Shown piece after piece: positions 1 through 6,334 of a stretch of DNA of 7,526 nucleotides. Made by a program: the position numbers and the translations under genes. Each line of letters opens with the position of its first letter. The stretch's first letter is position 1. The notes under the pieces were generated by a model that saw only the letters and a program-made list of their open reading frames with translations, searched no databases and was not told where the DNA came from. The stretch comes from Eubacterium sp. (GTDB taxonomy: Bacteria > Bacillota > Clostridia > Lachnospirales > Lachnospiraceae): the NCBI GenBank assembly GCA_020844525.1, contig JAJGAH010000112.1:1-7526 (forward strand). The letters run 5' to 3'.

Positions 1-330
1 ATTACCGTTTTTGCAATTCTTGTCATTTTGATTTTTGTTATTTCCCTGTTCCGTTTTGTTCCGAACCCGGAGAACAAAAAGGCTAAGAAACAAGCGGAGG
101 CAGCTGTCTCAAAAAAAGCTGAACAGTCGGCGGCAACCGGATCTGCGGCCGCTCCGGCTGGCAAAAACCGTGCAGCAGATTCCACAGCCCCCGTTCAGGG
201 CACTGATACTGAAATCGCAGCAGTGATTGCTGCCGCAATTGCAGCGGCTATGGAGGAAAATCCTTCCGCAAGCGGCTATGTAGTTCGTTCGGTACGAAAG
301 GTCGGTACCAGAAGATGGAAACGTGTCTGA
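1..330 (+). CDS. OadG-like gamma subunit of a sodium-pump decarboxylase (5' end outside window)
   Basis: The reading frame is open from base 1 without a start codon, so only the last 109 residues are seen. They begin inside a hydrophobic segment (about residues 1-20, rich in I, V, L and F) that ends in RFVPNPENKK, a single membrane anchor followed by a basic cytoplasmic stretch. A low-complexity Ala/Lys/Pro linker follows, then a C-terminal block with TEIAAVIAAAIAAA, SGYVVRSVRKV and a closing RRWKRV. This layout of one membrane helix, a variable linker and a short C-terminal block with SG-VVRS is typical of clostridial OadG-family proteins. In characterised enzymes the gamma subunit holds the alpha and beta subunits together at the membrane. 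The BCCP gene starts 54 bases downstream and oadB comes next, which supports the call. A TTG at 28 could be read as a start but would cut the membrane helix, so the true start lies upstream. The sequence is poorly conserved, so the family call rests partly on context. Confidence 0.8.
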   Translation: MTVFAILVILIFVISLFRFVPNPENKKAKKQAEAAVSKKAEQSAATGSAAAPAGKNRAADSTAPVQGTDTEIAAVIAAAIAAAMEENPSASGYVVRSVRKVGTRRWKRV

Positions 331-367
331 GCGCAGAGATGCCGGACACATTTAGACATGATTAATC

Positions 368-374
368 AAGGAGG
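368..374 (+). promoter_or_regulatory. Ribosome binding site that fixes the BCCP start
   Basis: AAGGAGG lies 10 bases before the ATG at 385. An in-frame ATG at 358 also exists, but this site would then fall inside the coding region, and no comparable site precedes 358. The start at 385 is therefore preferred. Confidence 0.85.
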
Positions 375-384
375 ATATTCTATT

Positions 385-780
385 ATGAAGAATTATACAG
401 TTACCGTGAATGGTACCGTTTACCAGGTTACCGTAGAAGAGGGAACGACAAATGGTGTTGTACAGCAGGCGGCTCCGGCAGCGGCACCGGCTCCCGCGGC
501 TGCACCGGCTCCCGCAGCAGCTCCGGCTCCCGCAGCAGCACCCAAGGCACAGGCTGGCGCAGAGGGTTCCACACCTGTAACGGCTTCAGTACCGGGAAAA
601 ATTGTAAGAGTTGATTCTGCTGTTGGCTCATCCGTATCCGCTGGTGATCCGATCGTCACACTGGAAGCTATGAAAATGGAAATCCCGGTTGTTGCGCCGA
701 AGGATGGCACCGTTGCATCCATTAACGTTGCGGTTGGTGATGCAGTTGAATCCGGTGATGTTCTTGCTACCATGAACTGA
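385..780 (+). CDS. Biotin carboxyl carrier protein of the sodium-pump decarboxylase
   Basis: A 131-residue cytoplasmic carrier that takes a carboxyl group on biotin from the carboxyltransferase and delivers it to the OadB pump. Residues 1-20 (MKNYTVTVNGTVYQVTVEE) match the usual N-terminal segment of these carriers. Residues about 29-55 form an Ala/Pro linker with three PAPAAA units. From about residue 63 a biotinyl/lipoyl domain begins (VTASVPGKIVRVDSAVGSSV). The biotin attachment motif EAMKM places the modified lysine at residue 97 (codon 673-675), 34 residues before the C-terminus, the spacing expected for this domain. The repeat of the half-domain pattern (VAPKDGTVASINVAVGDAV) is visible. 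The start at 385 is chosen because of its ribosome site; an ATG at 358 would add nine residues. It sits between the OadG-like gene and oadB with short gaps (54 and 39 bases), indicating one operon. It resembles the gamma/delta carrier of glutaconyl-CoA or methylmalonyl-CoA decarboxylases and the 1.3S carrier of transcarboxylase; its partner is inferred from neighbours. Confidence 0.93.
   Translation: MKNYTVTVNGTVYQVTVEEGTTNGVVQQAAPAAAPAPAAAPAPAAAPAPAAAPKAQAGAEGSTPVTASVPGKIVRVDSAVGSSVSAGDPIVTLEAMKMEIPVVAPKDGTVASINVAVGDAVESGDVLATMN
487..540 (+). repeat. Three tandem 18-base units encoding PAPAAA
   Basis: Units at 487-504, 505-522 and 523-540 each begin CCGGCTCCCGC and encode Pro-Ala-Pro-Ala-Ala-Ala. 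They differ only at third codon positions. They make the flexible swinging linker of the BCCP. Ala/Pro linkers are common in this family, and near-identical DNA units of this kind can change copy number by slippage. Confidence 0.85.
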
Positions 781-819
781 TTACTTGAGATACTGTAAAT
801 ATCACCAGGAGGTAAACAA

Positions 820-1974
820 ATGATTGCAACAACCTTAAACAATCTGATTCATCAGACTGCGTTTTTCAAAATTTCCTGGGGCAATGTCATAATGATTATT
901 GTAGCGTTTGTCTTTCTCTATCTGGCAATCGCTCACGATTTTGAACCGCTTCTGCTGGTTCCGATCGCATTTGGTATGCTCCTTGTAAATATTTACCCGG
1001 ATATTATGGCGGCTCCGACCGTTACAGCTTCCGGAAGCAGCCAGGCCGGTGGTCTGCTCTGGTATTTCTTCCAGCTCGACGGATGGTCTATCCTTCCCTC
1101 CCTGATCTTTATGGGTGTCGGCGCCATGACGGATTTCGGACCGCTGATTGCCAACCCGATCTCCTTCCTGATGGGCGCAGCAGCACAGCTTGGTATTTAT
1201 GTTGCTTATTTCCTTGCAATCCTTATGGGCTTCAATGGAAAGGCAGCGGCAGCTATCTCCATCATCGGAGGTGCTGACGGTCCTACTTCCATTTTCCTCT
1301 GTGGAAAGCTCGGGCAGACTGCATTGATGGGACCGATCGCCGTTGCGGCATATTCCTATATGTCTCTGGTTCCGATTATTCAGCCTCCGGTCATGAAGCT
1401 TCTGACCACCGAGAAGGAGCGCAAGATCAAGATGGCACAGCTTCGTCCGGTTTCCAAACTTGAAAAGATTCTGTTCCCGATTGTAATCACCGTTGTTGTC
1501 TGCCTGATCCTTCCGACAACAGCTCCTCTGGTAGGTATGCTGATGCTTGGCAACCTCTTCCGTGAGAGTGGTGTCGTAAAGCAGCTGACAGAAACAGCTT
1601 CCAACGCAATGATGTACATCGTTGTTATTCTTCTTGGTACCTCTGTCGGAGCCACAACAAGTGCTGAAGCGTTCCTGAATGCGGATACACTGAAGATTGT
1701 TGTTCTTGGACTTGTCGCATTTATTTTTGGTACAGCAGGCGGTGTCCTTCTTGGAAAACTGCTCTGCCTCATTACACATGGAAAGATCAATCCTCTGATC
1801 GGGTCCGCCGGCGTATCTGCCGTTCCGATGGCTGCCCGTGTTTCCCAGAAGGTCGGTGCAGAAGCAGATCCTACAAACTTCCTGCTGATGCATGCTATGG
1901 GACCGAACGTTGCCGGTGTTATTGGTACTGCCGTAGCGGCAGGTACATTTATGGCCGTGTTTGGAGTCAAGTAA
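820..1974 (+). CDS. oadB: Sodium-translocating decarboxylase beta subunit (OadB family)
   Basis: A 384-residue integral membrane protein that decarboxylates carboxybiotin and couples this to Na+ export. AGGAGG at 807-812 stands seven bases before the ATG. Hydrophobic segments run through the whole chain. The first family signature, GGADGPTSIF, contains Asp153, which corresponds to the essential Na+-site aspartate of Klebsiella OadB (Asp203 as I recall it). Tyr180 in AAYSYM matches its conserved tyrosine. The second signature runs from Asn324 (NPLIGSAGVSAVPMAARVSQ), keeping the Asn, Gly328, Ser333 and Arg340 positions implicated in sodium and proton coupling. The conserved tail GPNVAGVIGTAVAAG follows. 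Length and motifs fit a full, functional subunit. The same family serves oxaloacetate, methylmalonyl-CoA, glutaconyl-CoA and malonate decarboxylases, so this gene does not define the substrate. It lies 39 bases after the BCCP gene, clearly in the same operon. Confidence 0.96.
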   Translation: MIATTLNNLIHQTAFFKISWGNVIMIIVAFVFLYLAIAHDFEPLLLVPIAFGMLLVNIYPDIMAAPTVTASGSSQAGGLLWYFFQLDGWSILPSLIFMGVGAMTDFGPLIANPISFLMGAAAQLGIYVAYFLAILMGFNGKAAAAISIIGGADGPTSIFLCGKLGQTALMGPIAVAAYSYMSLVPIIQPPVMKLLTTEKERKIKMAQLRPVSKLEKILFPIVITVVVCLILPTTAPLVGMLMLGNLFRESGVVKQLTETASNAMMYIVVILLGTSVGATTSAEAFLNADTLKIVVLGLVAFIFGTAGGVLLGKLLCLITHGKINPLIGSAGVSAVPMAARVSQKVGAEADPTNFLLMHAMGPNVAGVIGTAVAAGTFMAVFGVK

Positions 1975-2194
1975 AAGGCTGCATATCGGCAGGCTGTCAT
2001 TTTGTGACAGGGTAATTGATACAGCAGAATACTTGGAGATTTTTTGTCACAATTAGTTTTCCGGACCGGACTTTCGGGAGTATCATTTCCTGCAGTGCTA
2101 TTCATACATCATTATATTCAGATGCAAGGGCAGCGCTGCAGGTACCAGATTCCCGGAGAAGAGTTCCGGAGCAATATAAACAGGAGAGGTTAGA
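1975..2194 (+). other. 220-base gap between oadB and oadA with small inverted repeats
   Basis: No convincing gene lies here. It contains a 6-bp hairpin (1994-2010), an odd palindrome TCCGG-A-CCGGA (2060-2070), a 10-base palindrome GCAGCGCTGC (2130-2139) and a 5-bp hairpin CCGGA/TCCGG (2153-2169) just before the oadA ribosome site AGGAG (2182-2186). None is followed by a T-run, so no terminator is called. A TATATT at 2113-2118 could be a -10 element, but no good -35 stands 16-18 bases upstream. The gap is much longer than the 54 and 39 bases between the earlier genes, so separate expression control of oadA is possible but unproven. Confidence 0.5.
1994..2010 (+). other. Short hairpin after the oadB stop
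   Basis: CTGTCA (1994-1999) and TGACAG (2005-2010) are perfectly complementary with a five-base loop TTTTG. It starts 20 bases after the oadB stop and is not followed by a T-run. It could protect the 3' end of the upstream message or mark a processing point; nothing in the sequence decides between these. Confidence 0.4.
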
Positions 2195-3610
2195 ATGGCT
2201 GAAATTGAGAAAAAACCAGTAAAGATCATGGAAACCATCCTCCGTGATGCACATCAGTCACTGATTGCGACTCGTATGCCCACATCGGAAATGCTTCCGA
2301 TCGTTGATAAAATGGATCAGGTTGGCTATCATGCAGTAGAGTGCTGGGGCGGTGCAACATTCGATGCCTGCCTTCGCTTTCTTCATGAGGATCCGTGGGA
2401 CAGACTTCGCAAGCTGCGTGACGGATTCAAGCACACGAAGCTTCAGATGCTCTTCCGTGGTCAGAACATTCTCGGATACAAACCATATCCGGATGATGTA
2501 GTAGAGTATTTTGTTCAGAAATCTGTGGCAAACGGCATTGATATCATCCGTATCTTTGACTGCATGAATGATCTCCGCAATCTGGAGACATGCGTAAAGG
2601 CAGCCAAGAAGGAAAAGGGTGCAGAGGCACAGGTCGCTCTTTCCTATACACTTGGAGATTCCTATACACTTGACTACTGGACCTCCAAAGCCAAAGCTAT
2701 TGAGGAGATGGGTGCCGATTCAATCTGTATCAAGGATATGGCGGGTCTGCTGCTTCCCTACAAGGCAACTGAGCTCGTAAAGGCACTGAAGGAGGCTACA
2801 AGTCTTCCGATCGAACTGCATACTCACTACACCTCTGGTGTGGCTTCCATGACATACATGAAGGCTGTTGAGGCTGGTGTGGATATCATTGATACGGCTA
2901 TGTCACCGTTTGCAATGGGCACTTCACAGCCTGCTACTGAGGTAATGGTCAAGACCTTTGAGGGAACTCCGTATGATACAGGACTTGACATGAAGCTTCT
3001 GGAGGAGATCGCTGATTACTTCCGTCCATATCGTGACGAATGCCTGGACAACGGCCTGCTGAACCCGAAGAACATGGGTGTAAATATCAAGACACTGGTA
3101 TATCAGGTTCCAGGCGGAATGCTTTCCAACCTTACCAGCCAGCTCAAGCAGCAGCATGCTGAGGACAGATATTATGATGTTCTGGAAGAAGTTCCGAAGG
3201 TTCGTAAGGATCTTGGAAATCCACCTCTTGTAACACCTTCCTCACAGATTGTAGGAACGCAGGCAGTATTCAATGTCATCATGGGTGAGCGCTATAAGAT
3301 GATTACCCAGGAGACAAAGGATGTCCTCGCAGGAAAATATGGCAAGACGACAGATCCGGTAAATCCTGAGCTTCAGAAGAAAGCCCTTGGAGATACAAAG
3401 CCGATCACACATCGTCCTGCTGATGACCTTGCACCGGAGATGGACAAGTTCGAGAATGAAGTAGCAGCTTACAAGGAGCAGCCGGAGGACACCCTCAGCT
3501 ATGCACTGTTCCCGCAGGTTGCCATGGATTTCTTCAAATACAGGGATGCCCAGAAAACTGGCATTGATGCCACAAAGGCAGATAAAGAAGACAAGGCATA
3601 TCCCGTCTGA
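2195..3610 (+). CDS. oadA: Carboxyltransferase subunit, OadA / transcarboxylase 5S type, without biotin domain
   Basis: A 471-residue cytoplasmic enzyme that transfers a carboxyl group between a 2-oxo acid (oxaloacetate/pyruvate) and biotin. The ATG at 2195 follows AGGAG (2182-2186) by eight bases. Residues about 5-280 form the metal-dependent TIM barrel: LRDAHQS with metal ligand Asp18, FRGQN with substrate-binding Arg88, FDCMNDLRN, CIKDMAG with Lys180 (the lysine carbamylated in this family), HTHYTSG with metal ligands His209 and His211, and GTSQPATE with Thr243 at the position of the catalytic threonine. Residues about 290-450 form the conserved carboxylase domain (NPKNMG, QVPGGMLSNL, VTPSSQIVGTQAVFNV). 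The chain ends there: no Ala/Pro linker and no EAMKM biotin domain, unlike the roughly 590-residue OadA of enterobacteria, so it must use the separate BCCP of this operon. Oxaloacetate decarboxylase alpha is the most likely role. A 5S-like transcarboxylase subunit or pyruvate carboxylase subunit B is possible, though no biotin carboxylase gene is in view. Confidence 0.93.
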   Translation: MAEIEKKPVKIMETILRDAHQSLIATRMPTSEMLPIVDKMDQVGYHAVECWGGATFDACLRFLHEDPWDRLRKLRDGFKHTKLQMLFRGQNILGYKPYPDDVVEYFVQKSVANGIDIIRIFDCMNDLRNLETCVKAAKKEKGAEAQVALSYTLGDSYTLDYWTSKAKAIEEMGADSICIKDMAGLLLPYKATELVKALKEATSLPIELHTHYTSGVASMTYMKAVEAGVDIIDTAMSPFAMGTSQPATEVMVKTFEGTPYDTGLDMKLLEEIADYFRPYRDECLDNGLLNPKNMGVNIKTLVYQVPGGMLSNLTSQLKQQHAEDRYYDVLEEVPKVRKDLGNPPLVTPSSQIVGTQAVFNVIMGERYKMITQETKDVLAGKYGKTTDPVNPELQKKALGDTKPITHRPADDLAPEMDKFENEVAAYKEQPEDTLSYALFPQVAMDFFKYRDAQKTGIDATKADKEDKAYPV

Positions 3611-3626
3611 TCAGACTGTCTGACAG
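3605..3626 (+). other. Overlapping small palindromes across the oadA stop
   Basis: GTCTGATCAGAC (3605-3616) is a perfect 12-base palindrome containing the TGA stop (3608-3610). It overlaps TCAGAC-T-GTCTGA (3611-3623) and CTGTC-T-GACAG (3616-3626). They share bases, so only one could pair at a time within a strand. Loops of zero or one base make them poor RNA hairpins. A protein-binding site or chance are the alternatives. Confidence 0.35.
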
Positions 3627-3645
3627 ATATGTAGTAAATTGCAGT

Positions 3646-3694
3646 AATTGAAATCCAGTGAATGAATTCCAGCAAATGAAATTCAACAAATGAA
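3646..3694 (+). repeat. Degenerate 14-base tandem repeat before the terminator
   Basis: Three and a half units with a 14-base period are visible: AATTGAAATCCAGT (3646-3659), GAATGAATTCCAGC (3660-3673), AAATGAAATTCAAC (3674-3687) and the half unit AAATGAA (3688-3694). The shared core is AATGAAATTCCA. They lie in non-coding DNA and run directly into the terminator stem. No function is recognised. Confidence 0.5.
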
Positions 3695-3695
3695 G

Positions 3696-3743
3696 TCGCC
3701 GCATGCGAATCATATAATACATGATTCGTATGCGGCGATTTTT
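3696..3743 (+). terminator. Rho-independent terminator of the decarboxylase operon
   Basis: An 18-bp stem (3696-3713 with 3721-3738) has one G-U wobble and otherwise perfect pairing, a seven-base loop ATAATAC and a T5 tract at 3739-3743. It lies 85 bases after the oadA stop. Read from the other strand the T-rich tail is weak (CTTCATTTG), so it mainly serves the + strand. It may also help stop transcription arriving from the convergent ATPase gene, for which I see no separate terminator in 3744-3865. Confidence 0.93.
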
Positions 3744-3865
3744 CTGCGTCAGACCTTCTGATTTGATTATTGTACCGGATCAGAGTTCTGGCAGGTTACA
3801 TTCATAGGCGCAGATAACTGCGAAGTAAACATGCAGGCCATTATAAACAGCAACCGTATTTATAC

Positions 3866-6301
3866 TTATCTGCGAAATTTAGCTGAAATAAAATCCTTTA
3901 ACCGGTTATATCCGATATTTACAAGTCTCGTCAGCTTGATCAGATAACGGAGAATCGGTTCTGTCGTAATGGAGAATACGACAAACAGCATGATGCACCG
4001 CATGGACATACCTGTGATTCCAAAGAAAGAATGGAACAGAAGAAGGAACAATGTCATGCCTGCCACACAGATCAGCCATATTGCGGTTTTAAAACGATCC
4101 ATCGGCTTGATGATGTGGAAGAGGATCATAAAGCCTACGATTGCCATCAGTATCGCACATGCGGTGGAGATATCCACAGAGCTTACATCAAACACCTCTC
4201 CAAAGACAACCAGACTGGCTACAACAATGAAATCAGTCAGTGATGCCGGCATTGCCTTCAGAAGCACGTTGTTCATGTATTTTCCACGTATCAGAGTGTG
4301 GTCCGGGATCTGTGACATCAGGAATCCCGGCAGTCCGATGGTAAACATACTGATCAGTGAAATCTGTGAAGGCCGCAGAGGATAGGTAAAACCGGCTATT
4401 ATGGAGAATACTGCCAGCAGGAAGGAGAAGATGTTCTTTACAAGGAACAGACTTCCGGAACGTTCCATATTATTTACGACCTGACGTCCTTCCATAACAA
4501 TTTCCGGCATGTGCGCAAAATCATTATCCAGAAGAACAAGCTGTGATGCCTGAGCCGCAGCGTCGGATCCTGCAGCCATCGCAACGGAACAGTCAGCATC
4601 CTTCAGCGCCAGCACGTCATTGACACCGTCTCCGGTCATCGCTACAGTACGGCCATGTGCCTTCAGCGCATGGACAAATTCTCTTTTCTGGTTCGGGGTG
4701 ACACGTCCAAACACTGTATAACGCGTTACGGCATCATAAATGTCCTCACGTGTTTTCAATGTAGATGCATCAATATACAGATCCGCGTTCGCGATACCGG
4801 CCTGTCTTGCAACCTCAGATACCGTAACAGGGTTATCTCCGGATATAACCTTGACTTCTACATTCTGGCGATGGAAAAACTGGAAGGTTTTTGCAGCATC
4901 CTTGCGGATTTTATTCTTTACGACAACAAGACAGAGGGCGGTGACCTTTCCGGTCAGTGCGTTTCCGTCCGGATTTCCATCATATTTTCCAAATACAAGA
5001 ACACGGTAGCCCTTTCTGCTCTGTTCCTCGATTTTTTCCTGATAGAGGCTGTAATCCTCCTTCAGCAGGAACTCAGGCGCGCCCAGCACGTACGCGCCGC
5101 CTGGAAATGTCACACTGGAATATTTATAGGCTGAAGAGAAGCCGGTCACTGCGACAGGCTGTGCCCCGGATGTCTCTGTAAAATGCTCCTTCATTGCCGC
5201 CATCGTGATATTATCTGCCTTCTGAGCTGCAGAAAAATCACTTAACAGCTCTTCAATGGATGGAACGGATGGATCATTCTCATAGGGTGGAAGTGTCAGC
5301 ACGTCCTCAACCATCATTTTGTTTTCCGTAATGGTTCCTGTTTTATCCACGCAGAGAACATTTACCCTTGCCAGTGTTTCGATACATTTCATATCATGCA
5401 CCAGGACCTTTTTCAGGGCAAGCCTTCCTGTACTGACAGCCAGGGTAACGCTGGAGAGGAGATAGAGACCTTCCGGAATCATGCCGATCACTGCCGCGAC
5501 CATGGATGTGATGCTCTCTGAAAGCTCCAGACCCTGCTTCCAGTATGACTGATAGAAGAGCAGAACGCCGATCGGAATAATACTGATTCCGGCAATCATG
5601 ACAATCCGGTTCAGTGAGCGGATCATCTCCGATTGTTCTCCCTCTCTGGCTTTCTTTGCCTGAGAGGTCAGCTTGTTAATATAGGAATCTGCGCCGATTT
5701 TTTCAAGCCTGGCATAGCAGCTTCCGGATACAATAAAGGATCCGGACATGAGCTGGTCACCGGGTTTTTTGGTGATCTCATCGGATTCACCTGTAAGCAG
5801 GGATTCATTGACCTTGACCTGCCCGTCAACGACAATTGCGTCTGCGGGAATCTGATTGCCCGCTGAAAAGATAACAATATCATCCAGCACCAGTTTTTCT
5901 GCCGGAATGGTACGCACTTTTCCGGAGCGCACAACCTTCGCCCTCGGGGCATTTAATACATTCAGCTTATCCAGTGTATTCTTGGCTGCGATCTCCTGTA
6001 CAATTCCAATCATTGCATTTGCAATAATGATAGGAAGAAAGGACAGGTCCTTATAGGATCCGGCAATAACCAGAAGAACCGACAGGAGCAGAAAAATACC
6101 GTTGAAATATGTCAGCGTATTTCCTTTTATGATCTGTCCAACCGTCTTGGAAGGAGGGGCTACCGAACGGTTATCCCAGCCGCAGCGCATATATTCTGCT
6201 ACCTGCTCCCTGGTCAGACCGGTCTGGATATCTGCTGTATACCGGTGATCCATTTTTTTCCTGACAGGCTGATCTGAATTCGGTTTTGTTCTATTTCTCA
6301 T
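3866..6301 (-). CDS. P-type cation-transporting ATPase, CtpE-like
   Basis: A complete 811-residue membrane pump that hydrolyses ATP through a phospho-aspartate. GGAGG (complement of 6308-6312) stands six bases before the ATG. After a hydrophilic start, GLT (residues 28-30) opens the N-terminal ATPase domain; no heavy-metal-binding domain is present. Helices M1 and M2 lie at about 66-103, M3 at 232-250 and M4 at 266-292. The actuator loop has TGES at 170-173. M4 carries PEGLY at 276-280. The phosphorylation motif DKTGT starts at Asp319. The nucleotide domain has LGAPE at 406-410, where many pumps have KGAPE. The hinge TGDGVND includes Asp558 and Asp562. About six helices follow residue 615. 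The sixth-helix region reads TIGLP from residue 654, lacking the TDGLP-type aspartate of SERCA-like calcium pumps. PEGL followed by hydrophobics, together with TIGLP, recalls mycobacterial CtpE, linked to Ca2+ uptake. The ion here is unproven. The gene starts 33 bases after rqcH, probably in one transcript. Confidence 0.93.
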   Translation of the reverse strand: MRNRTKPNSDQPVRKKMDHRYTADIQTGLTREQVAEYMRCGWDNRSVAPPSKTVGQIIKGNTLTYFNGIFLLLSVLLVIAGSYKDLSFLPIIIANAMIGIVQEIAAKNTLDKLNVLNAPRAKVVRSGKVRTIPAEKLVLDDIVIFSAGNQIPADAIVVDGQVKVNESLLTGESDEITKKPGDQLMSGSFIVSGSCYARLEKIGADSYINKLTSQAKKAREGEQSEMIRSLNRIVMIAGISIIPIGVLLFYQSYWKQGLELSESITSMVAAVIGMIPEGLYLLSSVTLAVSTGRLALKKVLVHDMKCIETLARVNVLCVDKTGTITENKMMVEDVLTLPPYENDPSVPSIEELLSDFSAAQKADNITMAAMKEHFTETSGAQPVAVTGFSSAYKYSSVTFPGGAYVLGAPEFLLKEDYSLYQEKIEEQSRKGYRVLVFGKYDGNPDGNALTGKVTALCLVVVKNKIRKDAAKTFQFFHRQNVEVKVISGDNPVTVSEVARQAGIANADLYIDASTLKTREDIYDAVTRYTVFGRVTPNQKREFVHALKAHGRTVAMTGDGVNDVLALKDADCSVAMAAGSDAAAQASQLVLLDNDFAHMPEIVMEGRQVVNNMERSGSLFLVKNIFSFLLAVFSIIAGFTYPLRPSQISLISMFTIGLPGFLMSQIPDHTLIRGKYMNNVLLKAMPASLTDFIVVASLVVFGEVFDVSSVDISTACAILMAIVGFMILFHIIKPMDRFKTAIWLICVAGMTLFLLLFHSFFGITGMSMRCIMLFVVFSITTEPILRYLIKLTRLVNIGYNRLKDFISAKFRR

Positions 6302-6334
6302 TACTATCCTCCGAAATACGTATCAGAATACATA

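Noticed and set aside
358..384. Upstream ATG extending the BCCP by nine residues
   Set aside because: The strong AAGGAGG at 368-374 would be inside the coding region; the start at 385 gives the standard family N-terminus.
835..1893. Long open frame of 352 codons on the - strand
   Set aside because: It lies antisense to oadB, whose motifs are unambiguous. Its translation is rich in Cys, His, Asn and Arg with no recognisable domain, as expected for a shadow frame.
1380..2105. Open frame of 241 codons on the - strand covering the end of oadB and part of the gap
   Set aside because: Mostly antisense to the conserved end of oadB, with no plausible domain; its extension into the gap is not enough to support a gene.
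2113..2118. TATATT as a -10 promoter element for oadA
   Set aside because: No sequence near TTGACA stands 16-18 bases upstream, so a promoter is not supported.
2016..2222. Small + strand frame spanning the oadB-oadA gap
   Set aside because: It uses a TTG start without a good ribosome site, runs out of frame into oadA past that gene's own ribosome site, and has no recognisable features.
3809..3822. Hairpin CGCAG-ATAA-CTGCG as a terminator for the ATPase gene
   Set aside because: The stem is only five base pairs and no T-run follows on the - strand.
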